Source of the DNA: Chromera velia
Lineage: Eukaryota > Sar > Chromeraceae
Length of the DNA: 22,500 nt
Direction of reading: 5' to 3'
Assembly (NCBI GenBank): GCA_018398765.1
Contig: JAHBMJ010000522.1
Span: 1-22,500 of the forward strand
The stretch's first letter is position 1. Every line of letters starts with the position of its first letter. Position numbers and translations under genes: made by a program. Below are positions 17,236-22,500 of this stretch, one piece after another. The notes below the pieces were generated by a model that was not told where the DNA came from, searched no databases, and saw nothing but the letters and a program-made list of their open reading frames with translations.

Positions 17236-18231
17236 CCAAGCACACACACAGACACTGTCGCAGTCCGAAAAGGAGAGGTACACATATGATTCACCTGGAG
17301 AGAGAGCGCCCTTTCTGAGGGTGCTGGCTGCAGAGGCAGAGTTGGGCAAGAGGGCTCCCCCCGCTCTGCTTTTGCGTCGAGTGCGCAATGCTGACGAAGA
17401 CATCGGAGCGATTCGTCCCCCTTCTTCTGTTCCCGTCAGGTTGAGGGGAGAGGGGAGGATTGAGGGGTCGCTGACTGAGGCCCTTCTTGCTGGAAGTCGA
17501 GGCTTCTCCTTCTCGACAGGGGAGGGGAGGTCCCCCTCCCTCATTGTAGGGGGGGTCACCACACGCTCATGGCTGGGGGGGGACACTGCAAGACAAAAGA
17601 AGAAGCGAGCAACTACACAGAACATTGGGGTCATGTCTATGCAAGAAACAAAGATTGTCATGAAAGAGAAAGGACCCTGTTCCGGGAAACGGGGAGCGGG
17701 AACCCCTCCACTCTGATCCCTTTGCGTGCAGCTCTACTCGGTGGTATGCTAGGTTTCCTTCTATCCTTGCGGCTTGTTGTCTGCCTCGTTGCGCTTTGTA
17801 TGCAGGCCTAGTTCCTCACATGCTTCTCATGCCATGGCCCTGCGGCTCTCTCTGGGGCACTTGCAGTGTGTGCCTTCCTTCGACTGAACCTCTGGTGTTA
17901 CCTCTGCTCGTGAACAATTAATTGCATACACTCACTCTTTACCCGTCTACCGGCTGTTTGCCTGTCAGATAGCTCTCTGAATAGACCCCAAAAGCACAAC
18001 CGAGCACCTCGGTAAGAGGGCTGACGTGCGTACACGACAGGCAGGCATCAGGTAGCATTCCTCTTGTATGTTAGGATGTGACTGACCTGCGTGTTTGAAA
18101 CTTGGAGAGGTGGGAGATTTCATGAGGGAGGGAAGGCGCACCTTCCCACTGCTTGAAGGGAGGTGGGTGGTCTGGTCCCCTGATGCCACAGAGGGTGAGA
18201 GGTCATCGGATACCAGGGTCTCAGACAGCAT
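3619..18231 (-). CDS. Large 29-exon EF-hand protein, predicted about 977 residues
   Basis: I predict one minus-strand gene with exons, in order, 18231-18087, 17585-17295, 16870-16751, 16434-16391, 16228-16088, 15559-15511, 15138-15109, 14840-14760, 14517-14455, 14342-14212, 14034-13851, 13191-13007, 12862-12770, 12417-12373, 11977-11896, 11469-11381, 11068-10998, 10434-10352, 9838-9753, 9355-9265, 8971-8903, 8684-8644, 8188-7904, 7503-7425, 7041-6938, 6508-6452, 4968-4932 (or its duplicate 5794-5758), 4237-4193, 3731-3619. All 28 junctions are GT-AG and phase-compatible, and the total of 2,934 nt is a whole number of codons ending in TAA. The product is probably a cytosolic or cytoskeletal calcium sensor: a loop [12 protein letters not shown] (704-715) fits the EF-hand consensus exactly, with degenerate EF-hands around it. 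I recognise no named orthologue. The start at 18231 is the first ATG after an in-frame stop; an extra upstream exon is possible. The least certain pieces are exons 1, 4, 9, 14 and 27. Confidence 0.8.
4498..4720. repeat. (CT)n then (CA)n microsatellite
   Basis: About 30 bp of (CT)n is followed by nearly 190 bp of (CA)n with CG interruptions, in the intron between exons 27 and 28 of the EF-hand gene. The His/Thr and Val/Cys reading frames across it are repeat artefacts. Confidence 0.95.
4639..5219. repeat. Duplicated block, copy A
   Basis: About 581 bp repeats at 5465-6045, an offset of 826 bp. The first 536 bp are identical; I see differences at 5175 (G versus A) and 5205 (G versus C). The block contains the 37-nt exon 27 of the EF-hand gene at 4968-4932, with acceptor TCTCTGCAG and donor GTGGCG. 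See copy B for the assembly caveat. Confidence 0.95.
5183..5347. repeat. Three 54-bp tandem repeats ending in (ACTG)n
   Basis: Three units start with ACTTGTG at 5183, 5237 and 5291 and end in (ACTG)5-6. The period is 54 bp, so minus-strand frames stay open with an 18-residue periodicity, but the array is intronic in my gene model. It stops at the N at 5348. One partial and one further unit appear around the second N (6011 and about 6069). Confidence 0.9.
5348..5348. other. Ambiguous base, probable assembly join
   Basis: A single N lies exactly between an (ACTG)n array and a (CA)n array. These arrays belong to opposite ends of the duplicated block, which suggests two contigs or reads joined here without a true overlap. 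Confidence 0.85.
5349..5547. repeat. (CA)n/(CG)n microsatellite
   Basis: This is alternating CA with CG interruptions including CGCGCGCGCG. It matches the right part of the 4528-4720 array from 5465 on and differs to the left of that. Confidence 0.95.
5465..6045. repeat. Duplicated block, copy B
   Basis: This is the second copy of 4639-5219 and is bounded by Ns at 5348 and 6046. It carries a second copy of exon 27 at 5794-5758 with the same splice signals. Since the exon is 37 nt, splicing both copies would shift the reading frame, so at most one is used. Near identity plus Ns at both ends favours a haplotype or assembly artefact; a recent tandem duplication is the alternative. Confidence 0.9.
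6046..6046. other. Ambiguous base, probable assembly join
   Basis: A second single N inside (ACTG)n marks the end of duplicated copy B. Unique sequence resumes after the next 54-bp-type unit, at about 6094. Confidence 0.85.
6180..6229. repeat. Direct tandem repeat with CATCAATTAA and GGTCCATACAGAT
   Basis: Two adjacent units, 6180-6202 and 6203-6229, share CATCAATTAA and GGTCCATACAGAT; the second has four extra bases (TTGG). They are intronic in the EF-hand gene model. Confidence 0.8.
6358..6440. repeat. (GA)n followed by (ACTG)n near a splice donor
   Basis: (GA)n at 6358-6387 and (ACTG)n at 6418-6436 lie within the first 100 nt of the intron after exon 26. On the gene's strand the intron starts GTCGGTCGG and soon becomes (GTCA)n. 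Confidence 0.85.
6735..6775. repeat. (TGCC)n microsatellite
   Basis: (TGCC)n with TGCG interruptions, in the intron between exons 25 and 26. It has no coding support. Confidence 0.85.
7425..11977 (-). CDS. EF-hand gene, exons 15-24: EF-hand core
   Basis: Ten exons encode about residues 535-859 and hold the calcium-binding motifs. [17 protein letters not shown] (537-553) is a degenerate EF-hand. [13 protein letters not shown] (exon 17) resembles an EF F-helix. [20 protein letters not shown] (616-635) has D, E, Q, G and D at loop positions but Arg at position 12. [20 protein letters not shown] is degenerate. [12 protein letters not shown] (704-715) is canonical with D1, D3, S5, G6, D7, D9 and E12. 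A linker [20 protein letters not shown] follows, and [20 protein letters not shown] (834-853) is another degenerate hand. Thus one, at most two, sites probably bind calcium tightly. Exon 23 has an Arg/Glu/Asp-rich microsatellite-encoded insert (about 772-796). The spacing of successive motifs resembles calcyphosin- or calmodulin-like chains, but I cannot assign the family. Confidence 0.85.
8030..8112. repeat. (TC)n-rich microsatellite inside exon 23
   Basis: CTCTCTGT-type sequence on the plus strand reads as Arg/Glu/Asp repeats on the coding minus strand (about residues 772-796 of the EF-hand protein). It interrupts two otherwise complex segments of the same exon. Confidence 0.85.
8196..8310. 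repeat. Imperfect direct repeat containing GGTATCATRTTCGTC
   Basis: Copies at 8196-8246 and 8265-8310 share ATGTATGGARAGAA and GGTATCATRTTCGTCYAT. They flank an A-rich 18-bp spacer, and copy 2 contains the inverted pair GTATCAT/ATGATAC. The repeat is intronic, just upstream of exon 23. Confidence 0.75.
8800..8902. repeat. Degenerate (GTCA/GTCT)n array starting at a splice donor
   Basis: On the minus strand the intron after exon 21 starts GTCAGTCTGTCTGTC and continues for about 100 nt as degenerate tetranucleotides (CTGT, CAGT, CGGT). The array begins at the donor itself. Confidence 0.85.
9075..9190. repeat. (AC)n followed by (GA)n microsatellite
   Basis: (AC)n with AG interruptions runs to 9152, then (GA)n to about 9185, in the intron between exons 20 and 21. 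Open frames across it are repeat artefacts. Confidence 0.95.
9603..9707. mobile_element. Foldback element H1 with flanking direct repeats
   Basis: The arms GCATGTATTTACTTTCATAC... (9637-9661) and their inverted partner (9667-9691) match at 24 of 25 positions around a 5-base loop CAAAA. GGGGCAGAGATCGTGA (9603-9618) recurs with one change as GGGGCAGAGACCGTGA (9692-9707). It is non-coding and intronic, between exons 19 and 20. It resembles a miniature inverted-repeat element. Related elements lie at 10655 and 21472. Confidence 0.7.
10180..10332. repeat. (GAAA)n microsatellite
   Basis: (GAAA)n with GAAC, CAAA and GATA interruptions, in the intron between exons 18 and 19. Phe/Leu/Ser-rich frames on the minus strand derive from it. 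Confidence 0.95.
10447..10478. repeat. (GAAT)n microsatellite next to an acceptor
   Basis: On the minus strand this is (CATT)n ending a few bases before GCATGCAG, the acceptor of exon 18. A similar (CATT)n tract precedes the exon 5 acceptor (16235-16275). Confidence 0.9.
10655..10788. mobile_element. Foldback element H2 with 27-bp flanking direct repeats
   Basis: CTTCTGTCCATCCGAAATCA and the next seven bases occur identically at 10655-10681 and 10762-10788. Between them, TGCATTCATTTTCATA pairs with TATGAAAACGAATGCA near 10745-10759 (15 of 16). The inner part also contains CATGCATGG. It is intronic between exons 17 and 18. Arm sequence is related to H1 (TTTCATACAGAAA). Confidence 0.75.
12373..15559 (-). 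CDS. EF-hand gene, exons 6-14: central helical region
   Basis: Nine exons encode about residues 248-534. Recognisable helical stretches include [19 protein letters not shown] (exons 6-7), [20 protein letters not shown] (exon 10), [20 protein letters not shown] (exon 11), [19 protein letters not shown] (exon 12) and [19 protein letters not shown] (exon 13). Exon 7 is only 30 nt and exon 14 only 45 nt. Exon 11 carries a Lys-rich patch [10 protein letters not shown], and its 3' end is amplified in a tandem repeat. I recognise no domain; the pattern of short amphipathic helices resembles divergent EF-hand pairs or a helical scaffold leading into the EF-hand core. Exons 9 (donor GTCCAC, acceptor TAG) and 14 (donor GTACAT) rest mainly on phase and protein continuity. 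Confidence 0.7.
13309..13400. repeat. (GAAA)n and (GA)n microsatellites
   Basis: (GAAA)n at 13309-13348 and (GA)n at 13370-13398 lie in the intron between exons 11 and 12. Confidence 0.95.
13511..13875. repeat. Five-copy 87-bp tandem repeat carrying an exon end and donor
   Basis: Units begin GAGTGCAAGG (AAG in one) at 13511, 13591, 13678, 13765 and 13852. Spacing is 80, 87, 87 and 87 bp; the first interval lacks one AAAAAAG. On the minus strand each unit contains the last 25 nt of exon 11 (encoding DAELSLAL), the donor A|GTGAGT, and a pyrimidine-rich stretch ending TATATAAG. The frame stays open through the array. The most distal copy (13511) has lost the donor (CTCATTGG). Confidence 0.9.
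15865..16087. repeat. (ACTG)n array starting at the exon 5 donor
   Basis: About 220 bp of degenerate (ACTG)n. On the gene's strand the intron begins GTTAGTCTGTCAGTTTGTC and continues as (AGTC)n, so the array starts exactly at the splice site. Confidence 0.9.
16088..18231 (-). CDS. EF-hand gene, exons 1-5: low-complexity N-terminal region
   Basis: Exons 1-5 encode residues 1 to about 247. Exons 1 and 2 are rich in Ser, Pro, Thr, Arg and Lys (for example [14 protein letters not shown] in exon 2) and look disordered, with no recognised domain. Exon 3 ([20 protein letters not shown]) and exon 4 ([13 protein letters not shown]) are charged. Exon 4 can start at 16434 or 16437; both keep the frame. 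Exon 5 begins [16 protein letters not shown] and ends in a Gly/Arg-rich stretch. Exon 1 runs from the putative start ATG, and its donor is GTCAGT. Exon 3 ends directly in a (GTCA)n tract and the intron after exon 5 is a 220-bp degenerate (GTCA)n array. Confidence 0.7.
16310..16370. repeat. Poly-C, (CA)n, (GA)n compound microsatellite
   Basis: A run of 27 C is followed by (AC)n and (AG)n, in the intron between exons 4 and 5. The exact length of such a run is error-prone. Confidence 0.95.
16718..16750. repeat. (ACTG)n array starting at the exon 3 donor
   Basis: The minus strand reads GATGATCT|GTCAGTCAGTCAGTC: the donor of exon 3 is the first unit of a (GTCA)8 tract. Donors in all three phases are available. 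Confidence 0.9.
17085..17262. repeat. Degenerate (ACAG)n and (CA)n microsatellites
   Basis: (AGAC/AGTC)n at 17085-17140 and (CA)n at 17197-17255, both in the intron between exons 2 and 3 of the EF-hand gene. Confidence 0.9.
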
Positions 18232-19051
18232 TCGTGTGGAGGTGGGAGGAAGAGGACGAACCCGAACGATAGGCTCGAGGCAGACTGAGCCTCACTGACA
18301 ATTGGTTTCGGTTTTCTCAGACAGCTCGGGGATCGTAGAGCTCGAGAATGAGTCAATAGAAGAAAGCCATCAGGACTGAACGTTAACGTGCAGCAAAGCG
18401 ACTAGCTGGGGGGGAATGCTACCCCGGAATAGGTGCTTCTGAACTGAATGTGAGGGAGCTGGATGCATCTCCATGCATGCATGCATCCTTGAGCGCGCCG
18501 GGCCGGCAGCAGAACGGGGCGCCGGCCGGGGCGGCCCTGCAGCATGGATGCATGGGCGCCGGGGGTGCTTAAAAGTTAAAATCCCGGCCGCGCGGCCCGC
18601 GCGTCGGCGACCGGCCGCTCGCTCGGGCTCAACATAAATTGCCTGACCGACGGCAGAGCTTCTGGCAGACAAGTTGGCAGACAAAGTGGCAGATCATGGC
18701 AGATCCTCGACTCAGTCACTCGGCCAATTTCGGCCACTGCCCCCAAATTCTCCAAGAGAATTGTGTGGTCATCCATGCACTTCTACACGCATCCCGGAAT
18801 GATATCACTGTGTTTTGTTTCTGCTGCCAGACTGCGTCGAAACAAAATCTGTGTGTCAGTCTGGTTTGAGTGAGCGTGGCATCCGTCGCCTCCTTTCTCA
18901 CTCCAGTGAGACCAGGGTGCGGTGAAGTCGCCGCCTGTGCCTGTACGTCCATTTGTTCATCTGTGGGGTGCACAGTCAGATGCTCCAGAGATTTTAGCAA
19001 CCTGTTCTTATCTATCTACCTCTTGTGATTGGAACAAGCCACCCCGACAAG
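18232..19051. promoter_or_regulatory. Head-to-head spacer, probable bidirectional promoter
   Basis: This 820-bp region separates the putative starts of the minus-strand EF-hand gene and the plus-strand PARP gene, so it should hold both promoters and 5' UTRs. It has a G+C-rich core at about 18490-18630 (GCCGGCCGGGGCGGCC and similar), two overlapping TGCATGCA palindromes at 18473-18485, and five GGCAGA hexamers at 18652, 18664, 18676, 18688 and 18698. No clear TATA box is visible. Small open frames in the G+C-rich core have no support as genes. Regulatory function is inferred from position. Confidence 0.5.
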
Positions 19052-22000
19052 ATGGACTTCGCGTCCTTTCTCGCTTGGTGCGAACGAAGGCACATCCCTG
19101 TGACAAACCTCCTCTCCGACCGATTCTTCGAACCTCTCAAGACTCCCGGTCTTTCCAGATCCTCTGGTATTGTGAGGGCAGTGGAGAGGGCCAACGAGGA
19201 GGGAAGAAGACAATTCGCACAGAACCCCAAATGGAGACTGTAAGTCCGTCCTTTGTTGCCTCGCTCTTTGCATACAGGTCTCTGTATGTATATATGTCTT
19301 TCAAGTCTGAATCATGTGTGCATTTATGGACATTTGCAGATGAGTGGAGCCTTCCTTGGGCCTCGTTCAGATTGGTCTGTTGCCTTCCTACTTCAGTCGA
19401 GACACAGAAACATTCAAGAGGATTGGGGTCAACGTCAAAGAGGCCCTCAACATCGTTCTTTTGTTTTCGGAAACGGTCTGTCGGGAAGGGTCTCGAGCAC
19501 GGTCTTGAAGGGCCTCTTTGGTTTCTATCTTTCTCACGCAACACAATGCAGGCTAACTGACCTGTCCTTTCTGCCCTACCCTCTCCTTCTCGGTATCTTC
19601 GCTCCTCCCCATTTTCCTTCCCCTTTTCCGTTCTTCCATTCCCTTCTTCTCCCATCTTTTATTTCATCTGCCCTCCCTGACTGTGAATCACCTCCGAGAT
19701 CCACTTCATCCCGCTTTCCTTTCCTTTTTCCCCTCTCTTCCCTTCCCTTCCGTGCAGGCCATGAACGCCTTCGAGGTCCACGAAGCCCTGAGGGAAAACG
19801 TGAACGTGACAGTCTCGCAGGTCTCTGCAGACGCCGTTGGAGGCTTCGGGGGCGGGGGGGGGGCTGTGCATGGGGGGGCAGCGGCTGCTTCTTCCTCAGC
19901 GTCTGCTTCCTCTTCTTCTTCCTCTTCTTCTTCTTCTTCTTCCTCTTCCTCGCCCTCCTCTTCCTCAAGCGCGGCAGCAGGAGGGCCACCGCTGCGGAGG
20001 AGGTCAACGAGTGGGGACACTGGGAGAGGGGGGAGGCGGGAGAGTTTCGCCTGTACCTTCCTGCTGCCGAACTTGATTCAGAAAATCCTCGGGGAGCTCA
20101 GAGATGAATTTGGAGGTTTGTCTCAGGGAGATGCCTTGGTTGGTATACTCCGTTCACACGGGAATGCGTGTCCTCACGGGAAATCCCGAAAGTCGTCTTG
20201 CCGATCATGCAAGGGTGAGAGAAGAGGAAGTGCTCCTGAGTGGGGTCCCGATCAAGAACGAGACAGAGAGGCTGTGTTTGTCAGTCTCTTCTATCGTCTC
20301 CACACCTTCATGTATTCATCCACAGAGAAATGTGTGATTTGCCTACGAAGCGCTCAGGGATTTCCTGGGGGTCGGTTAGTGCCTTGCAGAGACCCACACT
20401 GTGTCGCTCAGTTCTTTGAGCTCTTCGATTGCCTCACAGCCGAATTAGATCCCAAAAATCAAGAGCCCCCAAAGCCTTTTGGGTCCGTCACTCCTCAAGA
20501 AAGATCGAGAGCTGCGGATGCGGCCCGCACCCTCGTCGCCTTCCATCTGTCCCTCTTGGCCGCCGCTCTATCCACTGAGCAGTCCGTCTACCTTGATCCC
20601 TGGCCCCCCCACCTCCTGTTCAACCCTCCTGGCCGCGACGATGTGTTGATCTCTTCCTTTGATGAGATCAAGAAGATCAAGAAGGAGAGGGAGAAAAGAA
20701 GCGGAAGCGTAGCACACGATCCTGCCACATGGGCTGCCCAGACGATGAAAGCGGTGTATAGGTCGACTATGGGTGCCTTTGGGGGGTGGGGTGGGGTTCC
20801 GCCTCCTGCACCAGGTGTTCCGCCGCCGCCTGTGGGGGCCCTTGCGACTGCTCCTGCACAGAATTCGTCCATTTTCGGTGGGGGGATGGGTCCAGGAATG
20901 AATTGGAGTTTGTTTGGACATCCGGGGCAACAACCGAACGGTGTGTCTGGACAGCAGGGGCGATCGGAAGGTTCGCGTTTACAGGCTCAGGAGAAGAACA
21001 AAGATGGGGTCGGAATGGTCCGTCTCCTCCAGATTCTTCCTTCTGCAAGTCAACTGATGAACACTGCCAGGGGGGGAGGAGGGAATGAAGAGGGGGGAGA
21101 GGGGAGGCTCAGAGATTTCATGCAGTTGTTGGTGCGGTCGGCATTGGATGACCATGCACAGGAGATCGGGACAGAGGGAGGAGGGGTGAGTGCCTCGGCG
21201 TCGCATCACGTGAATGGGGTTGCACATCCGTATGCAGCCGTTGCAACCGTCCCCTCAGCCTTCCCTCAAGAGCTCCGGGGGGGGGGATCTTCGGCTTCAC
21301 GTGCGTGGAGTCTGCGCACAGGGCGAGCGATGGGGGATGACGACCTCTATAAGCTTGTGACGTTCGTGCTTGCGTCAAATCCTGTTACGCTCCGCCTTGT
21401 GGGGCCTGAAGAGACTGGGGGGAAGAGACTGCGGGGCATTCGGAACGACGTCGTTCAACTCTGCGTGAGCTCGAACGCGAAGGAACATGAGGGTAGGTTG
21501 GTGTATGCATTTATTCTCTGTATGAAATATCTGTACATGAGAATAAATGCATGCGAACGCGAAGGAACATGAGGGTTGGTTGGTGAGTCGGGAAGGATGG
21601 ACAGATAGATCTAGACAGACAGGGGAGGCGTTCCTGTCCTGTTGTTTGTTTTTCTTCTGTGCGACAGGAGAGAGAGAGAATTAGTTGACCGTTGGGATTG
21701 ATCACCCCCTCATCTTCATCATTCAAAATCGGGGTCGTTGTCGTTTGAAGTAAATGCTTTGATCGAGGTAGTGCTCCACCCTTTCAGTATCTCTCCTAGG
21801 CGCACTGTGGTCTCTTGGTCAGCTTGGAGATTGGAGATGAGACCGTCAGGAAGGAAGGAAGGATGGGTGCAGTGCGTGAAGCTTCCTTTTTGTGTGTGGT
21901 CTGTGTATGTTTGCGAATTTGCGATTCGTTTGATTTTCTTCATGGCCTCTCTGTCTGTCTGTCTCTCTTGTCTGCCTGCAGAAAGATTCCAGACTCTGAA

Positions 22001-22434
22001 ACAAAAGTGTGCAGCGAAACGCGGGGGGACCGGATCTTTCTTTGCTTTCCACGGGTCGTCTCTGAACAAATGGTGAGAGAGAGAGAGTGTCTGAATGCAT
22101 GCATGCATGTGCCTCTACTTCATTCAAGTTGCTCATGCGTGCGATGGTGAGTGCCCACGCATGCATTTGGGCGGGCGTCTGTGGGTCGGAAGGATAGACT
22201 TCCTTCCCTCACGAGCTCTCTCGCTGTTTTGTTCTTCGTCTGTCTTGAGAGGAGAGATGGCTATTCGATCTGACTGTCCTCATTTCTCTTGTGGTGTGAG
22301 TGGTCGTGAGTTGATCCTTTTGTCTGTCTACACGTTGTTTCCCTCTTTGCCTGTTTGTCTGTCTGTCGATTGCAGGTACTCCATTCTTCGCAACGGTCTC
22401 CGAGTACTGAGTAACTCCTCTATGATGACGGCAG
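19052..22434 (+). CDS. PARP6/PARP8-like mono-ADP-ribosyltransferase, 3' end outside window
   Basis: I predict six exons: 19052-19239, 19397-19475, 19758-20214, 20326-21492, 21982-22072 and 22376-22434, all GT-AG and in phase (680 residues so far). Exons 5-6 read ERFQTLKQKC...GSFFAFHGSS and W-YSILRNGLRVLSNSSMM. This matches the PARP6/PARP8 catalytic domain, in which the FHGS histidine (His654) contacts NAD+ and SILRNGL follows. Upstream, KCVIC (243-247), VPCRDPHC (260-267), a VYLDPWPPHLLFNPP segment and DDDLYKLVTFVLASNP lie in the same order as Cys-rich and helical parts of PARP6/8. PARP6/8 relatives attach single ADP-ribose units to proteins. The rest of the fold, including the Tyr and third triad residue, lies beyond the window. 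A roughly 190-residue Gly/Pro/Asn-rich insert (encoded at about 20765-21330) and a poly-Ser tract (about 134-164) are unusual. The start ATG is first in its frame and begins a clean exon. Confidence 0.85.
19905..19965. repeat. (TCN/TTC)n tract encoding poly-serine
   Basis: A TCC/TCT/TTC run in frame encodes about 25-30 Ser residues in exon 3 of the PARP gene. It is preceded by Gly/Ala-rich sequence. An unrecognised intron cannot be excluded, but the frame is open throughout. Confidence 0.75.
20215..20325 (+). other. Short in-frame intron of the PARP gene
   Basis: Donor G|GTGAGA and acceptor CATCCACAG enclose 111 nt, exactly 37 codons, open in the reading frame. Splicing joins CRSCK to E-KCVIC and puts two Cys-rich motifs side by side. 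Retention would insert 37 residues without a frameshift. Confidence 0.65.
21472..21585 (+). mobile_element. Foldback element H3 with 32-bp flanking direct repeats at an exon-intron border
   Basis: A 32-bp repeat beginning CGAACGCGAAGGAACATGAG occurs at 21472-21503 and 21554-21585 with one difference. Between the copies TGCATTTATTCTC (21506-21518) pairs perfectly with GAGAATAAATGCA (21539-21551). The repeated segment includes the last 21 nt of PARP exon 4 and its donor GTAGGT; the second copy reads GTTGGT. Arms share TCTGTATGAAA and TGCAT with H1. Confidence 0.8.
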
Positions 22435-22480
22435 GTCCGTCCGTCAGTTGGTTGGTCGGTTGGTTGGTTCGTCGGGTATG
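22435..22480 (+). repeat. Degenerate (GTYN)n array at a splice donor
   Basis: The intron after PARP exon 6 starts GTCCGTCCGTCAGTTGGTTG and keeps a 4-nt GT period for about 44 nt. This is the plus-strand counterpart of the (GTCA)n donor arrays in the EF-hand gene. Confidence 0.75.
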
Positions 22481-22500
22481 AGGGTTCCCCCTGTTTTTAA

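Noticed and set aside
18370-18684. Arg/Ala/Pro-rich frame in the G+C-rich promoter region
   Set aside because: It is a compositional artefact with no splice or homology support, and it lies in the divergent spacer.
19253-20107. Plus-strand 284-residue frame over PARP exons 2-3
   Set aside because: It is out of frame with the PARP6/8-like exons and runs through the pyrimidine-rich intron 19476-19757.
21738-22076. Separate plus-strand gene overlapping PARP exon 5
   Set aside because: The protein-like part is PARP exon 5 read in other frames; the rest is intron.

Overview
The window is nuclear DNA of a unicellular eukaryote. Genes are split by many introns, introns and spacers are full of microsatellites, and two single-N positions (5348, 6046) mark assembly joins. 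Gene content (a GT25-type glycosyltransferase, a large EF-hand protein, a PARP6/8-like ADP-ribosyltransferase), intron density and abundant TGCATGCA motifs suggest an alveolate protist. A chromerid alga is my best guess, but nothing in the window proves the lineage.

Layout. (1) 1-342: purine-rich simple sequence. (2) 343-2382, minus: one uninterrupted reading frame for a type II membrane glycosyltransferase. (3) 2383-3618: spacer with an AT-rich island near 3310-3600. (4) 3619-18231, minus: one 29-exon gene that I assembled by hand from short phase-compatible exons. It encodes about 977 residues with a low-complexity N-terminal region, a central helical region, a series of EF-hands (one canonical, several degenerate) and a coiled-coil C-terminus. 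Almost all the (CA)n, (GA)n, (GAAA)n and (ACTG)n tracts of the window lie in its introns. (5) 18232-19051: divergent spacer, probably a shared promoter. (6) 19052 to beyond the window end, plus: a PARP6/PARP8-type mono-ADP-ribosyltransferase gene, six exons seen, leaving the window inside its catalytic domain.

The most unusual signals concern splicing. More than half of the introns of the EF-hand gene start with GTC rather than GTA/GTG. Many introns begin directly with a degenerate tetranucleotide array, (GTCA)n or (GTYN)n, that looks like reiterated splice donors. One exon end with its donor is tandemly amplified in 87-bp (29-codon) units, and one acceptor region is tandemly duplicated. Separately, three short foldback elements with related arms are each flanked by direct repeats of about 16-32 bp; one of them has duplicated the end of a PARP exon together with its splice donor.

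The three genes have no obvious common pathway. Only the EF-hand and PARP genes appear linked, by their head-to-head arrangement. All exon borders are predictions from sequence, phase and protein continuity; no transcript data were available.
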